From NCBI RefSeq assembly GCF_003003005.1, contig NZ_PVTR01000006.1, forward strand, positions 1-64,000: 64,000 nucleotides of DNA, given 5' to 3'. Below are positions 52,013 to 60,396 of this stretch, piece after piece (positions within the stretch are counted from its first letter, which is position 1; each line of letters begins with the position of its first letter). Source of the DNA: Mongoliibacter ruber (GTDB lineage: Bacteria; Bacteroidota; Bacteroidia; Cytophagales; Cyclobacteriaceae). The translations under genes and the position numbers were made by a program. The notes beneath the pieces are model-generated. The model saw only the letters and a list, made by a program, of their open reading frames with translations, was not told the DNA's origin and did no database searches.

Positions 52013-52378
52013 TTAATTTTGATAATTCTGTCTCCTCGGAGGGCCTAGGCTTATCTTGTTAAAACCTCTCACCAAGACAACTGTACCGGCAATCCCAATA
52101 GCTCCACCTGTGTAGAGCAAAGCTTCTCCAAGTTCAGGCCTAGTACCCAAAAGTTGACCTCCAATAATCGTTACCGTATAGCCCAATGTAGCTACAAGAA
52201 TCCCACTTTTAAGCTGTCGCTGAGAATTGTAAAGGTTCAAGTTGATATCGTAAACTTCCTTTTCCAATAAAAGCACGGTCTTTTCAAGGCTATCAATTCG
52301 AGAAGGTTCTACTTGCTGTGCCCAAGAATAAATATGCCCTATTAGGATAAAAATGATAACTAAGTAATATTTTTTCAT
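52013..52378 (-). CDS. Small exported membrane protein of unknown function
   Basis: The 121-residue product, started at MKKYYLVIIF, has a signal or anchor segment ending YSWAQ, a coiled-coil-like stretch RIDSLEKTVLLLEKEVYDIN and two hydrophobic hairpin segments (GILVATLGYTVTIIGG and EALLYTGGAIGIAGTVVLV) before a polar tail. It follows the LytTR regulator gene by five bases and is probably under the same transcript. The family is not recognised. Confidence 0.6.
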   Translation of the reverse strand: MKKYYLVIIFILIGHIYSWAQQVEPSRIDSLEKTVLLLEKEVYDINLNLYNSQRQLKSGILVATLGYTVTIIGGQLLGTRPELGEALLYTGGAIGIAGTVVLVRGFNKISLGPPRRQNYQN

Positions 52379-52383
52379 TCTAA

Positions 52384-53154
52384 TTATTGATTGATCCAAT
52401 TTTTAAACTCATTGACTCTTTCCCTTGCCACAACTATTTTAGTATCACTTACAGCTGTCATTGACAACAATAACCTCCCATTGATATAAGGCTTCATTTC
52501 AACAAGTCCATCCAAATGGATAATTGTAGACCTATTGATCCGGTGAAACTTCATAGGATCCAACATTCCCTCTTCCAATTCTTGAAGACTGTGGTCAATT
52601 AGGTACTTTTTTGATCCCTCTTTTTCTACCAAATAGGTAACTCCTCCTTCAGAGTAAAAGTAAGAAATCTCTTCGACAGGTATAAATTTAACTCGCTTCC
52701 CTATTTTACTCAAAAACCGTTTTTTATAAGGTTTCACTTGATAATTGTGTAGCATTTGCTCAAAAAACTCAGAGTTCATTTGAGGTTGTACTTGAGAACC
52801 ATTAAGGCTTTCCAGCTTTTCAAAGGATTGAATCATTCTTTTTTCATCAATTGGCTTTAATATATAGTCTACACAATTGTGTTCAAAAGACCGAAGTGCA
52901 TACTCATCATATGCTGTGATAAAAATAATGGGGAAACTAGGGTTGGTATCTTTGAAAGCTTTAAAACTTAAACCATCTGCAAGATGTATATCACAAAGCA
53001 TCAGGTCGATTTTCTGTTCTTTTTTGAAAAATGTCTGGAGTTCTCTTACACTTTGTGCTCTAAAGGCAATCTCCCATGCAGGCCTATGCTGTTGTATGAT
53101 TCTTTCAATTCTCTTGAGAGCTAATGGTTCGTCTTCTATTATTGCTGTCCTCAT
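52384..53154 (-). CDS. LytTR family response regulator
   Basis: A 256-residue regulator: receiver domain at about 1-125 (AIIEDEPLALKRI, acceptor aspartate in LMLCDIHLADG, YILKPIDEKR) and a LytTR DNA-binding domain at about 150-255 (KRFLSKIGKRVKFIPVEEIS, then FHRINRSTIIHLDGLVEMKP). LytTR proteins bind pairs of short direct repeats upstream of targets. Its start codon lies 50 bases inside the preceding kinase gene, so the two are translationally linked. Confidence 0.9.
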   Translation of the reverse strand: MRTAIIEDEPLALKRIERIIQQHRPAWEIAFRAQSVRELQTFFKKEQKIDLMLCDIHLADGLSFKAFKDTNPSFPIIFITAYDEYALRSFEHNCVDYILKPIDEKRMIQSFEKLESLNGSQVQPQMNSEFFEQMLHNYQVKPYKKRFLSKIGKRVKFIPVEEISYFYSEGGVTYLVEKEGSKKYLIDHSLQELEEGMLDPMKFHRINRSTIIHLDGLVEMKPYINGRLLLSMTAVSDTKIVVARERVNEFKNWINQ

Positions 53155-54157
53155 AAGTTTTGATTAGTGGCAATTCAACTTCAAAATAGTCTGCTTTTGC
53201 AGTAATATGAATACTACTTCCTAAAAACTTATATCTATCAGATATGTTTCGAAGCCCGATCCCTGTGGAGTCTTCCACAACTTCCTTTGCTTGGATTTTA
53301 TTGGTAATCTTAATCTTGTTGCAGTCAGATTTTATCTCAACCTCCAAAGGTTCTGAAATTGTAAAATAATTGTGTTTAACGACGTTTTCGACCAATAATT
53401 GCAAAACGGCAGGTGGAAGAAAAGCACTTTTACAAGACTCATCCACATCCATTTTGAAGGTCAGAGAATCTTCAAATCTGATGATTAATAAATCTAAATA
53501 ATTTTTTAAAAATTCCAGTTCTTCCTTCAAACTTACCAGTTCCTTGTCCTTATTGCTCAGGATATACCTATAAATCACAGAGAGCTTTTGTAGGTAAGCA
53601 TCCGCCGCATTTACATCTTCGTGGATCAAGGCGGACAGTGCGCTCAAGTTATTGAAGAAAAAATGAGGGTTGATCTGAGAATTGAGGGATTCCAGTTTTG
53701 CTGCCATATTCAGGGTATGCAACTTTTCGGCTTCTACAGCTTTTTCCTTCAGTTTTCTACTGAAAAAGTAAATGGCATTGACACAGTTTAGGAAAAGATT
53801 AATCCTAAAAGCAAATCCTGTAGTGAGCAAAAGATTGGGCCAAGAGTAACTGAATGGTTCGCCGAATAAAAGTCCTGTTGAAAATACCGACAATAGGCTG
53901 ATAGCACTGACAGCTATTAGACTGGAAAAAAATTGAACCAGTAAAGGGTGGTATTTGTCAAACCTGGAAGCCAGATATTTTTCAATGGCCCAATTGGCAA
54001 ACCAAACTGCATAACATAAGATGAGAATGATATAAAATAACCTACTTGATTCAAGTTCCGCTTGGTATAACCTGTCTCCTTCAAGTATTTGGATATTCAA
54101 AAATGAATAAGTCGCAAGCAGGGCTGGGAATACAGATTTGAAGCGGTGGTTAAACAT
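53105..54157 (-). CDS. LytS-like sensor histidine kinase
   Basis: A 350-residue kinase with four membrane segments in the first 135 residues, a short linker helix and the His_kinase box SQINPHFFFNNLSALSALI near 160-178 with the phospho-histidine in NPHFFFN. The ATPase part has LLVENVVKHN and GIGLRNISDRY. It lacks an obvious extracytoplasmic sensor, so the stimulus is probably sensed in the membrane. It pairs with the LytTR regulator whose gene overlaps its end. Transcription probably begins in the 125 bp before its ATG, beyond the fasciclin terminator. Confidence 0.9.
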   Translation of the reverse strand: MFNHRFKSVFPALLATYSFLNIQILEGDRLYQAELESSRLFYIILILCYAVWFANWAIEKYLASRFDKYHPLLVQFFSSLIAVSAISLLSVFSTGLLFGEPFSYSWPNLLLTTGFAFRINLFLNCVNAIYFFSRKLKEKAVEAEKLHTLNMAAKLESLNSQINPHFFFNNLSALSALIHEDVNAADAYLQKLSVIYRYILSNKDKELVSLKEELEFLKNYLDLLIIRFEDSLTFKMDVDESCKSAFLPPAVLQLLVENVVKHNYFTISEPLEVEIKSDCNKIKITNKIQAKEVVEDSTGIGLRNISDRYKFLGSSIHITAKADYFEVELPLIKTYEDSNNRRRTISSQEN

Positions 54158-54240
54158 TTGAAAATGCTTTAAGGTAATTTTATAAACGTAGTAAAAATGT
54201 GAATCAGATTGAGTAGAAATTAAAAAAGTCCGGTAAATAA

Positions 54241-54267
54241 AAAGGTGAAGGAGTTACCTTCACCTTT
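54241..54267. terminator. Rho-independent terminator after the fasciclin gene
   Basis: AAAGGTGAAGG pairs with CCTTCACCTTT around AGTTA. In the minus-strand sense it is followed by T's and lies 15 bases after the fasciclin stop codon. Confidence 0.85.
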
Positions 54268-54281
54268 TTATAATATTAAGA

Positions 54282-55727
54282 TTAATCCAAATCTGGAAGT
54301 AAAACGCCATCAATGACATGTACTACTCCGTTTTCTACCACTACATCGGCAGCCACTACTGAGTAGGTGTTTCCTGCAGCGTCAGTCACCGTAACATCGG
54401 CACCGGATCTTGTAACTGTCAAGTTCTCGCCAGCCAATGTAGGTACTTCATTATCGCCTTCAGCTAGATCAAAGGAAAAAGCTACAGCTGGCACTACATG
54501 GAATTGTAATACTTTAGTCACAGCTTCAGCTCCTAGTTCTTCTATCAAAGCCTCAAGAGAGCTCAACTCTAAAGCTTCAAGTAAGTCTGCAAATGCATCG
54601 TTGGTTGGTGCAAATACTGTTACATCTTCAGCTGTCAACAATGCCTCGTCCAAATTAGCTGCTAATACCGCCTCTATTAAGATGGTCAAATCAGCTGCAA
54701 TTGCCGCTTCAACAATATTAGGTATATCCAATTCCGGAAGAAGTACACCGTCAATCACATGTACAACACCATTTTCTATCGCTACGTCTGCGGCTATAAC
54801 ATTAACTGTATTTCCAGCTGCGTCCGTTACCGTTACACCGTCATTACCCGCATTTACTGTTAATTCTTGACCACTTAAGGTTGGGAATACGTTGGTTGCT
54901 TCTAAGTCAGATGAAAAAGCTACAGCAGGTACAACGTGGAATCCAAGAACTGTTTCTAAATTCTCAATCCCCCCAATTCTTGCGACCAATTGATTTAAAT
55001 CTTCTGCGTTGAACGCTTCAAGTGCATCTGCAAAAGCATCATCACTAGGAGCAAAAACCGTGATGGCATCTGCACCAAGCAAAGCATCAGCCAACCCATC
55101 GACTGCCGTTACCGCTGCCAACAAAGTATTCAATCCGGCTTCCGTAGCAGCATCTACCAAATTTGGAGCTGGACCATCTTCCATTTCTAATTCAGGTAAC
55201 AATACCCTATCAATCACATGAACTACGCCGTTGGCAATCTCTACATCGGCTGTTACTACATTGGCAGATGCACCAGTAGCATCTACTACTGTCACGTTAC
55301 CGCCACTTACATTGACATCTATAGATTGTCCAGCTAGAGTGGTGAAGGTGTTAGATGCCGCAAGATCAGTAGAAAAAGCTACCGCTGGTACTACATGAAA
55401 GCCTAAAACAGTTTCAAGGTTTTCAGCACCGCCTAATCTGTCGACCAATTCATTTAAGTTACTTGCTTCAAAAGCTTCCAATGCATTTTCAAAAGCGCCA
55501 TTGGTAGGAGCAAAAACTGTAATTGCTTCTGCATTCAACAAAGCAGGAGCCAAACCTGGAACAGCTTGAACCGCCGCAACCAAAGTAGTTAATCCAGCTT
55601 CGTTTGCCGCCTCTACTAAATTAGGTGCATCTGGTTCTTGCATTGGTGGTTGATCATCTTCATCATTACAGGCTACAATCGCAAAAAAGAATGCGCCTAA
55701 AAACAGAAATCGAAATAATTTTTCCAT
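54282..55727 (-). CDS. Lipoprotein with three fasciclin (FAS1) domains
   Basis: The 481-residue surface or periplasmic protein has a lipobox IVAC with the lipid cysteine at about 20, followed by an acidic linker. Three FAS1 domains fill about 38-180, 188-325 and 335-481; each has ITVFAPTN/SDDAF-type H1 motif, VLGFHVVPAVAFS and VxxADVxIENGVVHVIDxVLLP as H2. FAS1 domains mediate adhesion or ligand binding. The domains are very alike, so they arose by internal duplication. It is monocistronic with its own terminator. Codon use is GC-richer than neighbours, as expected from its alanine-rich sequence. Confidence 0.9.
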   Translation of the reverse strand: MEKLFRFLFLGAFFFAIVACNDEDDQPPMQEPDAPNLVEAANEAGLTTLVAAVQAVPGLAPALLNAEAITVFAPTNGAFENALEAFEASNLNELVDRLGGAENLETVLGFHVVPAVAFSTDLAASNTFTTLAGQSIDVNVSGGNVTVVDATGASANVVTADVEIANGVVHVIDRVLLPELEMEDGPAPNLVDAATEAGLNTLLAAVTAVDGLADALLGADAITVFAPSDDAFADALEAFNAEDLNQLVARIGGIENLETVLGFHVVPAVAFSSDLEATNVFPTLSGQELTVNAGNDGVTVTDAAGNTVNVIAADVAIENGVVHVIDGVLLPELDIPNIVEAAIAADLTILIEAVLAANLDEALLTAEDVTVFAPTNDAFADLLEALELSSLEALIEELGAEAVTKVLQFHVVPAVAFSFDLAEGDNEVPTLAGENLTVTRSGADVTVTDAAGNTYSVVAADVVVENGVVHVIDGVLLPDLD

Positions 55728-55946
55728 AGTTGATTATGTTTAGTTTAATGTATAAACATGTATTTCCTTAAAAGGATATCCATATTTTTTGAACTGTGGT
55801 TTCAAAAAGCTGAACTGTTGAATTGTAAGGTTGAATTGTCACCTTCAGAGTATCTTCCAAACCCAAACCATGCCAAAGTCCGCTTGATTTAGGAATACCT
55901 CCCTCATTTACAGGCCTATGTTTCGTTTCCGATTGACTCCAAATAA

Positions 55947-55980
55947 AAAAAGCTGCCCTTTGAAAAAAAAGACAGCTTTT
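55947..55980. terminator. Terminator-like hairpin after pyk
   Basis: AAAAGCTG pairs with CAGCTTTT around an A-rich loop. It lies about 95 bp past the pyk stop codon. The gap 55728-56072 otherwise contains an open frame of 78 codons without signs of a real gene. Confidence 0.5.
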
Positions 55981-56072
55981 ATAAAATAAATACTTTGTGC
56001 TCAAAAACTAGGGATCATAAGAAATTGAGATTTCAAATTGAAATAACCTTAAAACCCCTTTCAGTTAGGGCC

Positions 56073-57503
56073 TTATTCTACTTCGTGGATTTTCAACATA
56101 TTGGTTCTACCTTTTGCTTTCAATGGCATACTCGCTGTATTGATGATCATGTCACCTTTTTTGACATACCCATCTTTTTTCAATTGATCTTGGATATCCA
56201 TAAAAGTCGCATCTGTAGAAACGTTGCTTTTATAATAATATGTCCTGACACCCCAAACAAGACTGAGTTGATTCATCAGCTTTTTGTTCCTTGTAAATAC
56301 GATCAGATTTGCCAAAGGCCTAAAAGATGCCAATCTCAAAGCTGTCATTCCTGAACTGGTAATTCCAACCAAAGCTTTGGCCTTTACATTTCTTGACAAT
56401 CTAGCTGCCATGAGGGTAAGGTTTTTGGAATAAAAGTTTTTATCGTCCTCAGGTATTTTGTATAGGTGATGAAATACATCCGAATTCGTCTCACAATAAT
56501 TGATAATACTGCTCATTGCTTTGACAGAATTGACTGGGAATTGTCCAGAGGCAGTTTCAGCTGACAACATTACTGCATCAGCTCCATCTAATACAGCGGT
56601 TGCTACATCGTTGGTTTCAGCCCTTGTAGGTCTTGGGTGAGTGGTCATACTTTCCAGCATTTGGGTAGCAATGATTACCGGCTTGCATGCCAACTTACAT
56701 TTCTGAACCATTTTCTTTTGCCAGAGCGGCACCGTTTCCATAGGAACTTCCACACCCAAGTCACCACGTGCTACCATAATAGCATCTGTAGCCTCAATGA
56801 TTTCATCTATGTTTAGAAGTGCTTCCGGCTTTTCGATTTTGGCAACAATTTTACAGTCTTTGCCAGCTGCCTGAATTCTTTCCCTAAGGTCAATGATATC
56901 ATCTGCAGTTCTTACAAATGAAAGAGCAATCCAGTCCACATCCTGCTCTAAACCAAAAGCTAAATCTTCAATGTCCTTTTCAGTAAGAGAAGGGGCTGAT
57001 ACTTTAGTGTTTGGAAGGTTGATACCTTTTCTTGATTTTAAGACTCCACCATGGATGACTACGCATCTTACATTCTTGCCGTCTGTATTGTTGACTGCAA
57101 GTTCGATGTTACCATCATCAATAAGGATTCTATCTCCCCCTTTTACATCATTGGGGAGATTTTGGTAAACTGTACTGACCAACTCAGCATTCCCGACCAC
57201 AGGGTCATTTGTAATAGTGATCTTTTGGCCTGCTTTGATCAGGACACCTCCACCTTCCATTTCACCTACACGGATTTTTGGTCCTTGCAAATCCTGAAGA
57301 ATTCCCAATTTTAGGTCTTTCTCTTCATTTAACTGTCTTATCATTTTGATCACCTCAGCATGGATACTGTGATCTCCATGCGAAAAATTAAGCCTAAATA
57401 CATTTGCTCCTGCAGAAGCAAGACTTGCCAAAGTATCTGGGTTATTGGAAGCTGGGCCTATTGTTGCTAAAATTTTTGTTTTGTTGTAAAGTGCAATACT
57501 CAT
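56073..57503 (-). CDS. pyk: Pyruvate kinase
   Basis: It transfers phosphate from phosphoenolpyruvate to ADP in the last step of glycolysis. The 476 residues show NKTKILATIGPAS at the start, the barrel motif FRLNFSHGDHS near 36, the B domain at about 75-165, the signature IVAKIEKPEALLNIDEI near 220 (catalytic lysine), ARGDLGVEVP near 246 and TRAETNDVATAVLDGADAVM near 295. The final RTNMLKIHEVE is a normal C-terminus. The IPExxxVDY gene lies 13 bases upstream, the arrangement usual in Bacteroidota. Confidence 0.95.
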   Translation of the reverse strand: MSIALYNKTKILATIGPASNNPDTLASLASAGANVFRLNFSHGDHSIHAEVIKMIRQLNEEKDLKLGILQDLQGPKIRVGEMEGGGVLIKAGQKITITNDPVVGNAELVSTVYQNLPNDVKGGDRILIDDGNIELAVNNTDGKNVRCVVIHGGVLKSRKGINLPNTKVSAPSLTEKDIEDLAFGLEQDVDWIALSFVRTADDIIDLRERIQAAGKDCKIVAKIEKPEALLNIDEIIEATDAIMVARGDLGVEVPMETVPLWQKKMVQKCKLACKPVIIATQMLESMTTHPRPTRAETNDVATAVLDGADAVMLSAETASGQFPVNSVKAMSSIINYCETNSDVFHHLYKIPEDDKNFYSKNLTLMAARLSRNVKAKALVGITSSGMTALRLASFRPLANLIVFTRNKKLMNQLSLVWGVRTYYYKSNVSTDATFMDIQDQLKKDGYVKKGDMIINTASMPLKAKGRTNMLKIHEVE

Positions 57504-57516
57504 ATTTAATTCGGAA

Positions 57517-57945
57517 TTAATAGGTTAGTAGATTTTCTTTCGATTTAATTTTTGAAATGTCTAATTTGACTACATTTTGAATGAGTTTTATCTGACTTAG
57601 GCGCTCAATATACGCAATTATATCCAATTGGAATGTCTGATCCTGCAGTAGCAGGAAGTAGTCCATAATTTTAAGCTCGGGTACCAAATAGGCTCCATTC
57701 GAAAGAGGAGAGAGGGATTTATTTTTTAAAAGCTGCACAAATCCATGCTCCTTATCTTCCATATATCTGGAAATTTCCATTTTTGGACTACCTATAAAAT
57801 CAAGGACAAAATCATCACTTTTGACCAACTTCATATCCATATACTTATTCAGCAACCAAGCCATTTTATAGTCCTTGTGAGGAGCCACAAGCCCCAAAAG
57901 TTCAAAATCATAATGGTGTTCGACTACAAGCTTAATTTTCTTCAT
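57517..57945 (-). CDS. IPExxxVDY family protein
   Basis: A 142-residue cytoplasmic protein with the family signature in the form VPELKIMDY near 95 (consensus IPExxxVDY) and the ELLGLVAPHKDYKMAWLLNK segment near the start. The family is confined to Bacteroidota and nearly always precedes pyk, as here; its function is unknown, and a link to pyruvate kinase is inferred only from this conserved pairing. It is divergent from acpP, with about 150 bp between. Confidence 0.85.
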   Translation of the reverse strand: MKKIKLVVEHHYDFELLGLVAPHKDYKMAWLLNKYMDMKLVKSDDFVLDFIGSPKMEISRYMEDKEHGFVQLLKNKSLSPLSNGAYLVPELKIMDYFLLLQDQTFQLDIIAYIERLSQIKLIQNVVKLDISKIKSKENLLTY

Positions 57946-58097
57946 TAAGGGAAGAATTTAGAAAAAACAAAGTTAGAAATATTCCCTCAACTTCCTTGAT
58001 CAGATTGCACAAGTTGAATTTACTTCTCCCATTTTCTTGGCAATAAGGTTTTAAATATATTTCTTTGCGAAGTGTTTTAAATTAAACTGTTCAAAAA

Positions 58098-58334
58098 ATG
58101 TCTGAAATAGCACAAAAAGTAAAAGCCATTATCGTTGATAAATTAGGCGTTGAAGAATCTGAGGTTACTCCAGAGGCAAGTTTCACCAACGATCTTGGTG
58201 CTGACTCTCTAGATACCGTAGAGCTCATCATGGAATTCGAAAAAGAATTCAACATTTCTATTCCGGATGATCAAGCAGAGCAAATTGGCACTGTAGGTCA
58301 AGCTATCAGTTATCTGGAAGCAAACGTTAAATAA
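58098..58334 (+). CDS. acpP: Acyl carrier protein
   Basis: It carries growing acyl chains on a 4'-phosphopantetheine arm during fatty acid synthesis. The 78 residues form one four-helix domain with the attachment serine S37 in [11 protein letters not shown]. The sequence [20 protein letters not shown] at the start and [20 protein letters not shown] at the end match type II ACPs. It leads the acpP-fabF-rnc cluster, with 21 bp to fabF. Confidence 0.96.
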   Translation: MSEIAQKVKAIIVDKLGVEESEVTPEASFTNDLGADSLDTVELIMEFEKEFNISIPDDQAEQIGTVGQAISYLEANVK

Positions 58335-58355
58335 TAAATCACTTATAATTCATTT

Positions 58356-59609
58356 ATGAATTTAAGAAGAGTTGTAGTAACAGGTTTAGGTGCCCTTACA
58401 CCAATTGGTAATACCGTTGATGAGTTTTGGAACGGTCTATCAAATGGTGTGAGCGGTGCTGCGCCTATTACTAGATTCGATGCCTCCCTTTTCAAGACAC
58501 AATTTGCCTGTGAGGTCAAGGGTCTGAATGTAGACCAGTTTATTGACAGAAAAGAGGCGAGAAAAATGGATCTTTTTACCCAAATGGGTTTGATTGCCGC
58601 TGATCAGGCAATTGTAGATGCAGGATTAGACTTAGAAAAAATCAATCTTCACAGAGCTGGTGTTATCATGGGTTCTGGAATAGGCGGTCTACGCTCCTTC
58701 CAGGATGAAGTTACGGATTTTGTCAAAGGTGATGGAACCCCAAGGTTCAATCCCTTCTTTATCCCAAAGATGATTGCAGATATCTGTGCAGGTTTTATTT
58801 CAATAAAATATGGCTTCAGAGGCCCCAATTTTGTAACTGTATCAGCTTGCGCTTCCGCTACTAATGCAATTATTGATGCTTTCAACTATATTAGGTTGGG
58901 TAAGGCTGATATTTTCGTAACAGGTGGAACAGAAGCAACTGTTACAGAAGCCGGAGTTGGTGGTTTTAATGCGCTTAAAGCATTATCCCAAAGAAACGAT
59001 TCCCCTACTACGGCATCAAGACCGTTTGACAAAGACAGAGATGGCTTTGTTCTTGGTGAGGGAGCGGGTTGTCTTATCCTTGAGGATTACGATCATGCAA
59101 AAGCGCGGGGAGCCAAAATATACGCTGAAATAGTCGGTGGTGGAATGACAGCTGATGCTTATCATATCACAGCTCCGCATCCTGATGGTGAAGGCGCTAC
59201 AAATGTAATGCTACTTGCATTGGAAGATGCGGGAATGAAGCCTGAAGATATTGACTATGTCAATGTCCATGGAACTTCCACTCCTCTCGGTGATGTCAGC
59301 GAAGTCAAAGCCATCCAAAAAGTATTTGGAGAACATGCTTATAATATCAATATAAGCAGTACGAAATCTATGACGGGTCACCTACTTGGCGCTGCGGGCG
59401 CTGTCGAAGCCATTGCTTCCATACTCGCCATTCAGCATAGCCTTGTCCCTCCTACCATCAATCACTTTACTGATGATGAAGGTTTTGATTCCAGATTGAA
59501 TTTGACATTCAATAAAGCTCAAAAGAGAGATGTCGCGGCTGCGCTAAGTAATACATTTGGATTTGGTGGACACAATGCCTCCATCATTTTCAAAAAAATC
59601 AGTGAGTAA
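58356..59609 (+). CDS. fabF: 3-oxoacyl-ACP synthase II
   Basis: It condenses malonyl-ACP with acyl-ACP in chain elongation. The 417 residues contain the nucleophile C165 in TVSACASATNAI and the two histidines in VNVHGTSTPLGD (near 305) and TKSMTGHLLGAAG (near 340), making the C-H-H triad. The N-terminus RRVVVTGLGALTPIG and the end NTFGFGGHNASIIF are standard for FabF. The rnc start lies inside its 3' end, which couples fatty acid synthesis and RNase III expression as in many Bacteroidota. Confidence 0.96.
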   Translation: MNLRRVVVTGLGALTPIGNTVDEFWNGLSNGVSGAAPITRFDASLFKTQFACEVKGLNVDQFIDRKEARKMDLFTQMGLIAADQAIVDAGLDLEKINLHRAGVIMGSGIGGLRSFQDEVTDFVKGDGTPRFNPFFIPKMIADICAGFISIKYGFRGPNFVTVSACASATNAIIDAFNYIRLGKADIFVTGGTEATVTEAGVGGFNALKALSQRNDSPTTASRPFDKDRDGFVLGEGAGCLILEDYDHAKARGAKIYAEIVGGGMTADAYHITAPHPDGEGATNVMLLALEDAGMKPEDIDYVNVHGTSTPLGDVSEVKAIQKVFGEHAYNINISSTKSMTGHLLGAAGAVEAIASILAIQHSLVPPTINHFTDDEGFDSRLNLTFNKAQKRDVAAALSNTFGFGGHNASIIFKKISE

Positions 59610-60351
59610 ATTGAAACTTTCCAGATTACTCCGATTACAGGCTGTATTTTATAACAAAAAAGAAAAAAGGCTTGCTGCCTCCATAAAACATATGGTAGGG
59701 AGCAAGCCTTTCAATTTGAATTTATATAAACTTACTCTGAAACATGCGTCTATTTCGGAGGAAAGTATCAACGGCTTAAAAATCTCCAATGAAAGACTGG
59801 AATACCTTGGCGATGCAGTATTGGGGGCAGTTGTAGCTGAATTTCTCTTCATGAAATTCCCTTTTCGTGATGAGGGTTTCCTGACCGAAACCAGGTCTAG
59901 AATGGTCAATAGAGAAGCGCTCAACCAAATTGCCATCAAGATTGGTCTAGCCAAAATAATACAGAATGAGTATACAGGTAAAAATCTGAATGCCCATAAA
60001 TCAATATTTGGTGATACTCTCGAGGCTCTTGTTGGTGCAGTATATTTGGATAGAGGCTATATTTTTTGTAAAAAATTCATTCTGAAGCGCATCATCATTC
60101 ATTTTGATGTAGATGATATCATCAGTACCACCACCAATTTCAAGAGTAAAATTATAGAGTGGTCTCAAAAAGAGAACAAAGAAGTTGACTTCAAGATGAT
60201 TTCTGTCAATGGAAACCAAAGATTCAAGGAGTTTTTGGTGGCATTGTATGTAGACGGCGAATCTTTGGCAGAAGGTAAAGGAGCCACCAAGAAGAAGGCA
60301 GAGCAAGAAGCCGCTAAAAATGCCTGTGAAAAACTTAATATCGCCATCTAG
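59575..60351 (+). CDS. rnc: Ribonuclease III
   Basis: It cleaves double-stranded RNA in rRNA and mRNA processing. The start MPPSFSKKSV, within the fabF end (35-base overlap), gives 258 residues with an N-terminal basic extension. The catalytic signature ERLEYLGDAVLG is at 73-84, and the downstream acidic ligands lie in FGDTLEALVGAVYLD near 145. The dsRNA-binding domain occupies about 185-258 (ending KGATKKKAEQEAAKNACEKL). A start six codons earlier is open but deeper in fabF. Confidence 0.92.
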   Translation: MPPSFSKKSVSKLKLSRLLRLQAVFYNKKEKRLAASIKHMVGSKPFNLNLYKLTLKHASISEESINGLKISNERLEYLGDAVLGAVVAEFLFMKFPFRDEGFLTETRSRMVNREALNQIAIKIGLAKIIQNEYTGKNLNAHKSIFGDTLEALVGAVYLDRGYIFCKKFILKRIIIHFDVDDIISTTTNFKSKIIEWSQKENKEVDFKMISVNGNQRFKEFLVALYVDGESLAEGKGATKKKAEQEAAKNACEKLNIAI

Positions 60352-60396
60352 AACACTATCTTTGATTTTGGTGTTTTTTTGTTTTCTAAAGATTTT

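Noticed and set aside
54367-54870. 167-codon plus-strand frame inside the fasciclin gene
   Set aside because: It is the complement of a GC-rich alanine/valine-rich coding repeat; its composition (serine, alanine, threonine, lysine) is an antisense artefact.
55768-56004. 78-codon minus-strand frame between the fasciclin and pyk genes
   Set aside because: It includes the hairpin after pyk, has no family resemblance and starts inside the terminator; probably chance.
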